A DNA stretch of 64,000 nt, from positions 1 through 64,000 of the forward strand of contig BAJA01000024.1 in NCBI GenBank assembly GCA_000613465.1, read 5' to 3'. The position numbers were made by a program, and so were the translations under genes. Numbering within the stretch: the first letter of the stretch is position 1; each line of letters begins with the position of its first letter. The notes under the pieces are model-generated. The model had not been told where the DNA came from. It saw nothing but the letters and a program-made list of their open reading frames with translations, and searched no databases. Origin of the DNA: Bacteroides nordii WAL 11050 = JCM 12987 (lineage in GTDB: Bacteria > Bacteroidota > Bacteroidia > Bacteroidales > Bacteroidaceae). Below, piece by piece: positions 9,697-18,732 of the stretch.

Positions 9697-12600
9697 TTAG
9701 AATTTAACGGATACACCAAACATATAGGTACGGGCGGAAGGATAAACTCCATAGTCCAGTCCACTTAATCCGACTTCCGGATCCAATCCTGAATAGTTGG
9801 TTATAGTACAGAGATTATCGAAGCTAACATAAAGGCGTAACGCTTTTACTTTTGCCCTGTTTGTCCAGTTTTCCGGAAGCGTATAACCGAATGTCAGATT
9901 TTTGAGCTTTGCATAAGAACCATTTTCCAGCCAACGGGTAGAAGCTCGTGAGTTATTATTCGGGTCGGCATATATGGCACGTGGCATAGAACTGCTGGTT
10001 CCCTCACCCGTCCATCTCTCTAAAGTAGATGCCAGTTGGTTATAGGTACTGTTCATACTCTCATGGCTGGCTCTCACACCATTCCAGACCTGATTGCCCA
10101 AAGCACCCTGAAAGAAAATACTCAAATCAAAATTTTTATAACTGAACGTGTTATTGAAACCAAAAATACAATCCGGAGACGGATTACCGATAACCGTACG
10201 GTCCAGATCATTAATTTCACCGTTTCCATCCACATCAACAAACCACATATCACCGGGAGAGGTGTTTTTATAAGGGTTGTGAGACGCTTTGTCCGCTGCA
10301 CGATTTTCCATTACAGGCCCGGTGAACACTTCATCAAGTGTCTGGTATACTCCTCCCAGTTTGTAGCCATAGAAAGAGTTTATAGGTTGTCCTTCCCGAA
10401 TAAGGCTTACACCGTTCAAAATTTCAGGACCGCCAATAGAGACAACTTCATTATGGTTGAAGCTCATATTAAGATTGGTCTCCCACTTAAACTCTCCTAC
10501 AAAGTTCTTTGTATTGATGGTAAATTCAAAACCCCGATTCAGTACCTTACCTATATTTACCGGTGGCCAATCTGCCTGTTCCAAGGAAGTACCACTTGTT
10601 TGGGGAACCGTTTTTTTAGTTAACATATCACGTGTGTTTTTCACATAAAAATCAAGATTTGCAACAATACGGTTCTTTAAAAAACCAATGTCAACACCCA
10701 CATTATACTGTTCTACAGCTTCCCATTTTACTGACGGGTTGGATAAAAGATAAGGATATATCAAATTTACCAGATTTGATTCGAAACCACGTTGAGAACC
10801 AAAATTGTAAACTCCGTTCACGCTCAGCTTATCGGCAAAAGCATAAGCACCGATATTCTGATTACCTGTCTGTCCGTAACCGACTCTGAGTTTCAGTTGA
10901 GAGATGGGCTTCACAGATTGCATAAAAGATTCGTTACCAATATTCCATGCGGCAGCAAAGGAGGGAAAGTAACCAAAGCGATTGTCTTTACCGAATTTCG
11001 ACGAACCGTCTGCCCGGAAAGTTGCTGTCACTAAATAACGGTCATCATACGAATAATGTAAACGTGCCATGTACGACATCAACGCCCAGCGCAATGAATT
11101 ACCTCCTACATCAGTCGCTTTAGTTGCATTATCCAGTTCCGTAGTCAGTTCGCTGGCACGCCCGGAACCAGAAGCAGATACACTCTCTTTTTTGTATTCC
11201 TGATAAGAAGTACCTACCATGGCATTTATCCGGTGTTTCCCGAAAGACTTATCATAATTCAAAGTATTGTCCCACAAATACAACTGTTCATAAGCAGAAG
11301 AAACAGTTTGCATGGTATTCTTCGATTCATTCATTCCCCATTTGTACTTAGGAATATACGAATTATTATAATCATACCCTAACTCAGCTCCTCCTGTGGT
11401 TTTGAACTTCAGTCCTTTTATTATTTCCCACTCAAGAGAAATATTGGATAACATACGGAATCCTTTCATCCGATAATTTTGCTCATTGATAATAGCCACC
11501 GGATTTAGTGCATTTCCATTCCATTCTGCATTACCGGTAGGGCCGGCATATTCACCATTTTCATCCTGAATTGGAATAGAAGGCAAAATACGCATTGCAT
11601 TTTGAATAACTGTGCCGACCGGTTGAGTACGACGATTCTCCGCACTCAGGTTTACGTTTGCTCTTACCGTTACATTCGATACAATTTTAGAGGATATATT
11701 CGATTGCAGACTCAAACGATTATAAGACGAATTCTTCATAATACCATCCTGCGTATAATAGCCCAATGAGGTAGCATGGCTTATTTTCTGATTTCCACCT
11801 AACATGGAAAGATTCACCTTTTGCATGGGTGCAGTACGGAAAATGGCATCCATCCAGTCGGTACCCGTTCCTAACGACTCCGGATCGGAGAAAGCCGGAT
11901 TTAAAGAATATTCAGATCCGGCATTAGTACGCATTTCGTTATGTAAAGCGGCATATTGTGATGCATTCAGCATGTCATATGTTTTTGCCGTATGTTGTAT
12001 GCCGTAACTATAATCAAAATTAATTTCCGTATGCCCTTCCTGTGCTTGTTTAGTAGTAACCATCACTACGCCGTTGGCTCCCCGGGAACCGTAAATAGCC
12101 GTAGCCGAAGCATCTTTCAAAACATCGATAGATTCTACATCATTAGGATTCAGATACCACATACCGCCACTGACAGGTACCCCATCGATAACATACAAAG
12201 GAGATGCATCATTTATGGTACCAACTCCACGTATAAGAATAGAGACATCACCTCCCGGAGTTCCGGAATTTTGTACAACCTGTACCCCCGACATCTTTCC
12301 TGCAATAGCTTGCATCACATTAGAAGTAGCATTCTTAGTAATATCCTCTGTCCGGACTGAAGATACGGCTCCCGTAACGTCTTTCTTACGCATGGTTCCG
12401 TATCCTACTACCACTACCTCATCCAATGCTTCGACATCTTCCTGTAACACTACTTCAATAAAAGCCCTTCCTGACACATTTACTTCCGTAGTGACATATC
12501 CTATATACGAAATAACCAGAACAGGGTGTTGTCCTGTAATATTCAGTGTAAAGTTACCATACAAATCGGTAATGGTAGCATTATTAGTTCCCTTCTGGGA

Positions 12601-12822
12601 GATATTGGCAGCAATAACGGGCAATCCGTCCGGCCCTTTTACAATACCTTTTACTGTCTGTTGTTGCTGTGCCCCATTCATAATTCCGGTTTCAGTATTT
12701 GTATTCAGGTCTACTGTAACACCGGCATAAAGGGTAATGGGAGAAATAAGAAACATTGCAGTCCCTATAAGCAAAATATGCTTCATACGACTCTTACATA
12801 GATACTCTGTTTTCATATTCAT
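9697..12822 (-). CDS. SusC-like TonB-dependent outer-membrane transporter
   Basis: 1041 residues. N-terminal signal, then a carboxypeptidase-regulatory-like domain (~residues 57-130, GIVKGPDGLPVIAANI), a TonB box region (EALDEVVVVGYGT), a plug (VQVVQNSGTPGGDVSILIRG, YGSRGANGVVMVTTK) and a ~700-residue beta-barrel ending in aromatic FGVSVKF. It imports oligosaccharides with its SusD partner. First gene of the block; an AraC-type element lies about 120 bp upstream of the start. Intact, unlike the second SusC in the window. Confidence 0.95.
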   Translation of the reverse strand: MNMKTEYLCKSRMKHILLIGTAMFLISPITLYAGVTVDLNTNTETGIMNGAQQQQTVKGIVKGPDGLPVIAANISQKGTNNATITDLYGNFTLNITGQHPVLVISYIGYVTTEVNVSGRAFIEVVLQEDVEALDEVVVVGYGTMRKKDVTGAVSSVRTEDITKNATSNVMQAIAGKMSGVQVVQNSGTPGGDVSILIRGVGTINDASPLYVIDGVPVSGGMWYLNPNDVESIDVLKDASATAIYGSRGANGVVMVTTKQAQEGHTEINFDYSYGIQHTAKTYDMLNASQYAALHNEMRTNAGSEYSLNPAFSDPESLGTGTDWMDAIFRTAPMQKVNLSMLGGNQKISHATSLGYYTQDGIMKNSSYNRLSLQSNISSKIVSNVTVRANVNLSAENRRTQPVGTVIQNAMRILPSIPIQDENGEYAGPTGNAEWNGNALNPVAIINEQNYRMKGFRMLSNISLEWEIIKGLKFKTTGGAELGYDYNNSYIPKYKWGMNESKNTMQTVSSAYEQLYLWDNTLNYDKSFGKHRINAMVGTSYQEYKKESVSASGSGRASELTTELDNATKATDVGGNSLRWALMSYMARLHYSYDDRYLVTATFRADGSSKFGKDNRFGYFPSFAAAWNIGNESFMQSVKPISQLKLRVGYGQTGNQNIGAYAFADKLSVNGVYNFGSQRGFESNLVNLIYPYLLSNPSVKWEAVEQYNVGVDIGFLKNRIVANLDFYVKNTRDMLTKKTVPQTSGTSLEQADWPPVNIGKVLNRGFEFTINTKNFVGEFKWETNLNMSFNHNEVVSIGGPEILNGVSLIREGQPINSFYGYKLGGVYQTLDEVFTGPVMENRAADKASHNPYKNTSPGDMWFVDVDGNGEINDLDRTVIGNPSPDCIFGFNNTFSYKNFDLSIFFQGALGNQVWNGVRASHESMNSTYNQLASTLERWTGEGTSSSMPRAIYADPNNNSRASTRWLENGSYAKLKNLTFGYTLPENWTNRAKVKALRLYVSFDNLCTITNYSGLDPEVGLSGLDYGVYPSARTYMFGVSVKF

Positions 12823-12941
12823 TGTGTTTTCATTTATTATAGTCTATTTATATCCCGATCAATAAAAGAGTTTTGGTTAGCATCGAATGACGAATGTAAA
12901 AGTACGGATAAGCAACATACCTTCTTTCCGCCATTTTAGCT

Positions 12942-12970
12942 GATAATTATGATATCTTACCATAATAATC
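12942..12970 (-). promoter_or_regulatory. Shared regulatory element upstream of susC
   Basis: GATAATTATGATATCTTACC plus CATAATAAT here matches GATAATTATGTTATCTTATC plus CATTAATAT at 18658-18685 with two differences in the first 23 bases. Both lie 90-120 bp upstream of minus-strand operons. A -7-like element (TACATTCG on the minus strand, 12891-12898) is about 44 bp closer to the gene. The adjacent AraC regulator is the obvious candidate binder. Confidence 0.6.
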
Positions 12971-13019
12971 ATTTCAAGGTCTGTTTATTGGTATTATTCC
13001 AATATTTTATTCTGTTTTT

Positions 13020-14450
13020 CTATTTCAGAAAGCGTGGTTTGCCACCTTTGCGCCAATACTCCTCGATCTTTTCCAAAGAGATTCCTTTGGTTTCCGGAAC
13101 ATAGAAGTATCCCCATATCAAAGCTGCTAAAGCCACTACTGCATAAAACCAGAATGCACCGGCCGGATTTCCCAGATTCTCACCTTCCACATATATCTCG
13201 GTGCCACTGATAGTGAAAGCATGCACAATTTTGAAAAAAGTAAAAGATACAATACTATTAAAAAACCATACGGACAAAGAACCGATGGAGGAACCCAGCC
13301 CTCTGAGTTTCTGAGGAAATACTTCGGAAATGATAAGCCACCCCAACGGACCAATGCTGATAGCGAAAAAAGCCACATAGATAAAGACCAATGTGACGGA
13401 CAACCATTTACCTGCATTGCCTAACGAAGCGGAGAAAGCGAAACAAATACCTAATAAAACCAGAGAAACCGTGATTCCTGTCAGACCAGTGAAAAAAAGT
13501 TTGCGCCTTCCCAACCGATCTACAAAATACACAGAAACGATGGTAAAAAGCAGATTGACAGCTCCCACTCCCACAGAAGCCCAGATAGCAGAAACCGTAC
13601 CGTCAAACCCAGCCATAAGAAATATTTTAGGGCTATAATAGATGACTGTATTAATTCCCACAAACTGTTGAAAAAACATAATGCCAATACAGATGATCAC
13701 AGCATTGCGTAACCAGGGTTTAAACAATTCACGATACCCGGCTTTCTCCTCACGACTTTTGACTACTTCTCTCTTAATTGCCTCAAATGCCTCGTCTCTC
13801 GATTCCGGACTCTCGATACGTGACAGAACGGCCAATCCTTCCGATTCTCTTCCACGACTCATCAGCCATCGCGGAGTTTCGGGCATATATAGCATACCTA
13901 CAAACAAAACAATAGCCGGGATAACTCCGACGTAAAACATCGGCCGCCAACAATCTATCTGACTTTCATCGGCAAAAAATAAATCGGAAAGATAAGAAAC
14001 CAATACTCCTATCGTAACCATCAATTGAAACATCGAAACCAAAGCTCCCCGTTTTTTTGCAGGAGAGATTTCTGCAATATAAAGAGGTACGGCAAAAGAA
14101 GAAACTCCGATAGCTACACCCAAAAATAAACGTGAAGCAATCAGATGATAAACATCGGGAGCAAATCCGGACCATAAAGCGCCAATGGCAAAAATGACAG
14201 CGGATACCAATATTACTTTTTTACGTCCGAGCGTATCTGTAATCTTTCCACAAAAGAGTGCTCCTAAAATAGCACCACACAATCCGGAAGCCGTAATTAT
14301 TTCAATCATACTATTATCGATTCCAAAATCTTTCTGGAAAAAAGGAATGGCTCCTGATATCACTCCGGTATCAAATCCAAACAACAGTCCACCTGTAGCA
14401 GCAACTACTGCTATGACATAAATAAGCTTACTATTATACTCTGTTTTCAT
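13020..14450 (-). CDS. MFS sugar:proton symporter (sugar porter family)
   Basis: 476 residues with twelve predicted membrane segments. Sugar-porter signatures are visible: GGLLFGFDTGVISGA in TM1, DTLGRKK in loop 2-3, PLYIAEISPAKKRGAL, PETPRWLMSRGR after TM6, DRLGRRKLF in loop 8-9 and PETKGISLEKIEEYWR at the C-terminus. It resembles XylE-type transporters and should carry a monosaccharide across the inner membrane. It is the last gene of the intracellular block, 41 bp after the cupin gene. The sugar cannot be deduced. Confidence 0.92.
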   Translation of the reverse strand: MKTEYNSKLIYVIAVVAATGGLLFGFDTGVISGAIPFFQKDFGIDNSMIEIITASGLCGAILGALFCGKITDTLGRKKVILVSAVIFAIGALWSGFAPDVYHLIASRLFLGVAIGVSSFAVPLYIAEISPAKKRGALVSMFQLMVTIGVLVSYLSDLFFADESQIDCWRPMFYVGVIPAIVLFVGMLYMPETPRWLMSRGRESEGLAVLSRIESPESRDEAFEAIKREVVKSREEKAGYRELFKPWLRNAVIICIGIMFFQQFVGINTVIYYSPKIFLMAGFDGTVSAIWASVGVGAVNLLFTIVSVYFVDRLGRRKLFFTGLTGITVSLVLLGICFAFSASLGNAGKWLSVTLVFIYVAFFAISIGPLGWLIISEVFPQKLRGLGSSIGSLSVWFFNSIVSFTFFKIVHAFTISGTEIYVEGENLGNPAGAFWFYAVVALAALIWGYFYVPETKGISLEKIEEYWRKGGKPRFLK

Positions 14451-14491
14451 GGTAGTTAAATTGGGTTATTTATTAATGTTTCTCTGTTTTA

Positions 14492-15271
14492 TTAAGGTTC
14501 ATAATTCTCCCATACTTCTTTTTTCAGTTCCGGACGGGGAACATATAAAAATGTATCCGGGTTCTTTTCAAAAGTTGTATAGATTGCTTCGCCTTTTACA
14601 ATACCCAGCTCTGAATAACCGGCAGGAGATTTACATATCAGCTCCGACTTATCATACAATGGATTTGCCTGCCACTCTATCTCATTTTTATCGTTGAAAA
14701 CGGGAAACCAGGCGATGCCTTTATGCTTACGGACTCCATCATATTCAAAACCATAATCACGATCACACCAGGCACCGAATGTCAATGGTTTATCCGGATT
14801 GGCACTAATAGTGGCATGTGCCCAGTATGGAGGTACAATCACAACATCACCGGGATGGGCATAAACGGCAAAGCAACGTCCGGGATTGTCTTCTGCAAAC
14901 TCCTGCATATAAATAATAGCTTCACCCGACCATATCTCATAAACTTCCGGAGTAGACCAATGACTGAACTTTGAAACCCAATGAATGTGCCCCTGGCTAC
15001 GTATCGGTTCTTTGCCTAATTTTCCGGCTGCATAGGTCACTACTCCATAAAGAAGATGCCTCTCTTTCAATAACTCTGCATGGATCTTTTTACCAACATC
15101 CATAGCAATGGCATACACTACTTCCGGACCCTCACAATCAGGATCGGATAAACTCTTACGAATGTCTTTCAACAAGCGATTCTCTACCTGAGGACCAAAA
15201 ACATCGGCCCCATAAACGAACCCCATGGGGTTCGTTGTAGGTTCTATATTAAAACCCGGATTAAAAATCAT
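14492..15271 (-). CDS. Cupin-type glucose-6-phosphate isomerase-like protein
   Basis: About 259 residues from ATG at 15271 (MIFNPGFNIEP), chosen because earlier in-frame codons overlap the upstream gene and add a non-conserved leader. Metal-binding cupin residues are visible: SQGHIHWVSKFSHWSTPEVYEIWSG and PPYWAHATISANPDKPL. This pattern fits the archaeal-type phosphoglucose isomerase cupin family, which interconverts glucose-6-P and fructose-6-P, but related members act on other sugar phosphates. It starts 13 bp after the phosphomannose isomerase gene. A second cupin isomerase lies in the same operon, so the two may have different substrates. Confidence 0.75.
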   Translation of the reverse strand: MIFNPGFNIEPTTNPMGFVYGADVFGPQVENRLLKDIRKSLSDPDCEGPEVVYAIAMDVGKKIHAELLKERHLLYGVVTYAAGKLGKEPIRSQGHIHWVSKFSHWSTPEVYEIWSGEAIIYMQEFAEDNPGRCFAVYAHPGDVVIVPPYWAHATISANPDKPLTFGAWCDRDYGFEYDGVRKHKGIAWFPVFNDKNEIEWQANPLYDKSELICKSPAGYSELGIVKGEAIYTTFEKNPDTFLYVPRPELKKEVWENYEP

Positions 15272-15284
15272 ATCAAAAAGCAGA

Positions 15285-17060
15285 TTAAGGATTATGTTTG
15301 ACAAAAGCTTTAATAGTAGCACATTGCTTTCCTTCAGATTCTCCGTAAGGACGGATCGTATACTCTTTCACAGATTCGGGAACTATAAAAGTCTCAGCAT
15401 AATGAACCACAAAAGGCTCAAATTTTCCTGTCGGACTTTCTACAATAGCTTCTCTTCCTTCCACCAGATTAAGCACATTCACACTACCATCTGTCCGATG
15501 CAAAACAGGAACCGTAAACCAATGCCGGCGGGTTTCAATAAACTCATTTTCATGCAAACCGGTTCGCTCTTCTTTCCAGCCTTCCCCTTCAGCGATTCGT
15601 TCTATCCGATTGAATATTTCTTTTTTAACCCAAGATTCTGTACGATTCCACTGAATAACTTCCTGACCATGTTTTATATTGATAGGACGTGGACGACCAT
15701 CCAATCCTAAACGTCCCCAATCCCAGAGTTTGAAAGTAAAAATATAAGGGGTTGCACTAATTTCAAGTACCATCCCGTTTGTTCCGGAACAATGTATCGT
15801 ACCTGCCGGTATCAACAAATGATCGTGCTTCTTAACAGGATAATTACCCACATATTTCTCCGCATCAAAATGTCCGCTCTCCTGTGCCTCATTAAGGGCA
15901 TTAATCATCTCTTGCGGATCAATACCTTCTTTCACACCCAGATAGACAGTAGCATCTTCTGCGGTATCCAGCATATAGTAACTCTCATCTTGTGTATAGT
16001 GCATACCAAATTTCTCTTGTATATATTGCGTCAGAGGATGTACCTGTAAACTCAGATTTCCCCCTCCCATCGTATCAAGAAAGTCAAAGCGGATAGGGAA
16101 TTCATCGCCAAAACGTCCATATACCGGATTGCCCAGCAAACGTGCCGGATAAGCAAAAACAAGATCAATAGACGGTATTTCAAAACGAACGTCTCCAAAA
16201 CTGAAATAAAGGCTGTTTTCTTCAGGAACACAATCAAAGCACCAGGCAAAATTAGGAACCTCGCGGTCCAGGTCACACACCTCTTTCATCCATTGTCCAC
16301 CCCAAGGTCCCGGATCAAAAAAAGGAACTACCCGAAACGGCGTACGGGATGCTTTTTCCAATCCGTTCCATACTGCCTTTGCTGTCGCCATCTTAGGAGT
16401 ACCAGCTATATTCGTATCGAGCACGTAATCCCATCTCTTCATCAATTTTTTCTTAAACCGGTCGCAGATACGCCAATCAACAAAAAAAGCACGTTTATAC
16501 TGTAAAGAAGCACGTTCTTCTTTGTTTTCAACACCAACGTTGGATACTTCATTACGACGGAAACGCATCTGTATTTCCCAACGGGCCATATCGGCATAAA
16601 CCAATAAGTCGGATGTCGGCTGTATATAAGCAGCTCCAACTCCATAGACAAAAACAATACCTTCGGCAACGGCAGCAATCTCCGAACGGACATCTTTCAA
16701 CTTCTTTTCGTCAAAATAACAATCCATTGTCTGACGAGTCATATAGCCGAATATTTCATCGTCTGTAATATCCTGTTTCAAAAGAGCATTTATCCTTTCC
16801 GATGATAACATAGCATCCTGCGAAAAGAACCAATGAGAAGAAGGGAAAAAAGACTGTAAAGCCTCTACCACTTCATCATCCAACACCCCCTGATAACATT
16901 CCAGAACTACGATCTTTACTTTTTTATCAATTTGCGACAAGTCTTTATTCAAACAATCGGAAATAGCTTCCCAACCTACCCGGCATTCTCCTTCCATACC
17001 CGGCACATTTACCACCGGATATTTATCATAATTAGATTTATCATTAAAATATCTGTTCAT
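15285..17060 (-). CDS. manA: Class I mannose-6-phosphate isomerase with N-terminal extension
   Basis: 591 residues, much longer than typical ManA (~300-390). The C-terminal ~330 residues carry the class I isomerase zinc motifs: GGGNLSLQVHPL, the glutamate region, and PAGTIHCSGTNGMVLEIS. The enzyme interconverts mannose-6-P and fructose-6-P. The N-terminal ~230 residues (VKIVVLECYQGV...WEIQMRFRR) are not part of the isomerase and vaguely resemble a nucleoside/uridine-kinase-like fold lacking a clear P-loop. It overlaps the ROK gene start-to-stop by 17 bp, implying translational coupling. Its pairing with a kinase and cupin isomerases suggests funnelling mannose-type sugars into glycolysis. Confidence 0.85.
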   Translation of the reverse strand: MNRYFNDKSNYDKYPVVNVPGMEGECRVGWEAISDCLNKDLSQIDKKVKIVVLECYQGVLDDEVVEALQSFFPSSHWFFSQDAMLSSERINALLKQDITDDEIFGYMTRQTMDCYFDEKKLKDVRSEIAAVAEGIVFVYGVGAAYIQPTSDLLVYADMARWEIQMRFRRNEVSNVGVENKEERASLQYKRAFFVDWRICDRFKKKLMKRWDYVLDTNIAGTPKMATAKAVWNGLEKASRTPFRVVPFFDPGPWGGQWMKEVCDLDREVPNFAWCFDCVPEENSLYFSFGDVRFEIPSIDLVFAYPARLLGNPVYGRFGDEFPIRFDFLDTMGGGNLSLQVHPLTQYIQEKFGMHYTQDESYYMLDTAEDATVYLGVKEGIDPQEMINALNEAQESGHFDAEKYVGNYPVKKHDHLLIPAGTIHCSGTNGMVLEISATPYIFTFKLWDWGRLGLDGRPRPINIKHGQEVIQWNRTESWVKKEIFNRIERIAEGEGWKEERTGLHENEFIETRRHWFTVPVLHRTDGSVNVLNLVEGREAIVESPTGKFEPFVVHYAETFIVPESVKEYTIRPYGESEGKQCATIKAFVKHNP

Positions 17061-18006
17061 AGCATCTTTCTTTTTTTATTGTTGACAACGTACATGAAAT
17101 TCCCAAAAGGGCCGCATTATCTCCTAATAAAGAAGTTGTTATCTCCACTTTATTTTCCGGGGCCCACACCAGACGATCAATCCGTTCTTTGAGATAAGGT
17201 AATATGATATCCGCACTACGCATAATGCCACCACCAATCACAACGATTTCCGGATCATAAGCATGAATATAATTGATGATGGCTGCCGCCCATACATCCA
17301 TACAATCTTTACACAACAGAGTAGCTTCCGGCTCTCCCCGTCTCATCAGGTCAAACAAGGTCTTAAAATCATAAGAGGAAGCTTTTGCTTTATATTCACT
17401 GCTGATTTTGGGATGGGTACGAATTATTTCCGGCAGAAAGAAAGAAGAAGCCATTGCTTCTACACAACCAATATTACCACAGGTACAACGTCGTCCCCGA
17501 TAATCCACAACGATGTGTCCTCCCAATGAACCAGCCTGATAGTGAGTCCCCTTAATAATCCGTCCATCTAAAACAACTCCGGTACCAATACCTGTCCCGA
17601 TAGTCATCATTACCATATTCCGGCTATTTTTCCCGGCCCCCATATACCATTCTCCGGCAAGTGCCAGACGAGCATCATTATCGATAATAAATGAGGTTCC
17701 CCAGTTCCTGTCAACCCAGGAAGGCAGATCTATGTCACAGGCATCATCGTATTTATCATTGGTAGAAGTTACTCTCTTTTCCTTCGGATTTACCATACCC
17801 GGAAATGCAAGACCCATACCTGCAAGCTCTTCTCTCGGCACTTTCCATTTGCTCAACAGCCTGTTTATTACTCCTCCCATAGCAGGAAGATTACTATCCA
17901 GACTACCAGCTATGGCAGGAAATGAACTGAATTCAAGTATCTCATCTCCTTTTACCAAACCGATTTTAATGATGGTTCCTCCTAAATCTATTGCTATACA
18001 ATACAT
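17044..18006 (-). CDS. ROK family sugar kinase
   Basis: 320 residues. ROK features: N-terminal phosphate-binding AIDLGGTIIKIGLV, DNDARLALAGEW, the second phosphate loop MTIGTGIGTGVVLDG, and the zinc-binding motif GGHIVVDYRGRRCTCGNIGCVEA. It should phosphorylate a hexose (glucose, mannose or fructose) in the cytoplasm. It overlaps the downstream phosphomannose isomerase gene by 17 bp and follows the cupin isomerase gene by 6 bp. As it lacks an N-terminal helix-turn-helix, it is a kinase and not a NagC-type repressor. Confidence 0.9.
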   Translation of the reverse strand: MYCIAIDLGGTIIKIGLVKGDEILEFSSFPAIAGSLDSNLPAMGGVINRLLSKWKVPREELAGMGLAFPGMVNPKEKRVTSTNDKYDDACDIDLPSWVDRNWGTSFIIDNDARLALAGEWYMGAGKNSRNMVMMTIGTGIGTGVVLDGRIIKGTHYQAGSLGGHIVVDYRGRRCTCGNIGCVEAMASSFFLPEIIRTHPKISSEYKAKASSYDFKTLFDLMRRGEPEATLLCKDCMDVWAAAIINYIHAYDPEIVVIGGGIMRSADIILPYLKERIDRLVWAPENKVEITTSLLGDNAALLGISCTLSTIKKERCYEQIF

Positions 18007-18012
18007 TGCAAA

Positions 18013-18570
18013 TCAGATTAAATGAGGAATACCATTTACTTCAATCAACCTTGCGGAAAATCCTTTCTCGGCAATTTCGGCATAATTGTGTCCTGCATCC
18101 GAAGGCCAACAAGCTGCAAATGAAAAAAGAGAACTTCCTACATTTGCCATCCGGTGGGCCACTCCTCCCGGAATATAATGCAAACTGCCAGGAAACACCC
18201 GCTCTGCCCATACATTGCGTTGTTCGTCCATGAGGATAAGCATTCCTTCTCCCTCTAAGCCCCAATAAAATTCTGCCCGGTCGATACTCGCATGATAATG
18301 TCCTTTCGTCATCATATACTCATTGCCGACTTTTCCCGGATACAAATAAGTAATACCGAAATACAATCCTCCCGGAGTCCCTTCCTTTTCGGGTAAAAAA
18401 CTACTGACTTCGTAGGCAAGCTTGTCCTGAGGCATTTTTTCAAAAGCTTCCACATCGGCAAAGATGCCTTTTAAATCAGATAAATTCCGGGAAATTTTAC
18501 AAACATCACGTCCAACTAAATTCTTATCGGTAAAGAACAGTTCAGGAAAGATAATTTTTTTATTTTCCAT
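18013..18570 (-). CDS. Cupin glucose-6-phosphate isomerase (archaeal type)
   Basis: 185 residues from ATG at 18570; an upstream in-frame GTG at 18576 is the alternative. The metal-binding cupin signature is complete: TKGHYHASIDRAEFYWGLEGEG (two His, one Glu) and PGSLHYIPGGVAHRMANVG (third His). It interconverts glucose-6-P and fructose-6-P. It is the first gene of the intracellular block, preceded by a TACCTTTG -7 element and the shared regulatory element. Family assignment is firm. Confidence 0.9.
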   Translation of the reverse strand: MENKKIIFPELFFTDKNLVGRDVCKISRNLSDLKGIFADVEAFEKMPQDKLAYEVSSFLPEKEGTPGGLYFGITYLYPGKVGNEYMMTKGHYHASIDRAEFYWGLEGEGMLILMDEQRNVWAERVFPGSLHYIPGGVAHRMANVGSSLFSFAACWPSDAGHNYAEIAEKGFSARLIEVNGIPHLI

Positions 18571-18612
18571 AATCACCTATATTTTAAGATTCCACATGTA
18601 ATTCGATGGGAA

Positions 18613-18620
18613 CAAAGGTA
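18613..18620 (-). promoter_or_regulatory. Bacteroides -7 promoter element
   Basis: TACCTTTG on the minus strand matches the Bacteroides -7 consensus TAnnTTTG, about 43 bp upstream of the cupin isomerase ATG. No good -33 TTTG is present at 19-21 bp, consistent with an activator-dependent promoter. Confidence 0.5.
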
Positions 18621-18657
18621 GGTGATAGACACAGGCGTCCTGTCTCCTATTTTCCCC

Positions 18658-18685
18658 GATAATTATGTTATCTTATCATTAATAT
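18658..18685 (-). promoter_or_regulatory. Shared regulatory element upstream of sugar-phosphate operon
   Basis: Near copy of the element at 12942-12970, in the same orientation relative to its operon and at a similar distance (about 38 bp) from the -7 element. The position suits an activator such as the AraC protein encoded immediately upstream. Confidence 0.6.
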
Positions 18686-18732
18686 AGGTATATAGATTTT
18701 AATTGATAATATTCCAGAATACAGAGTACGTA

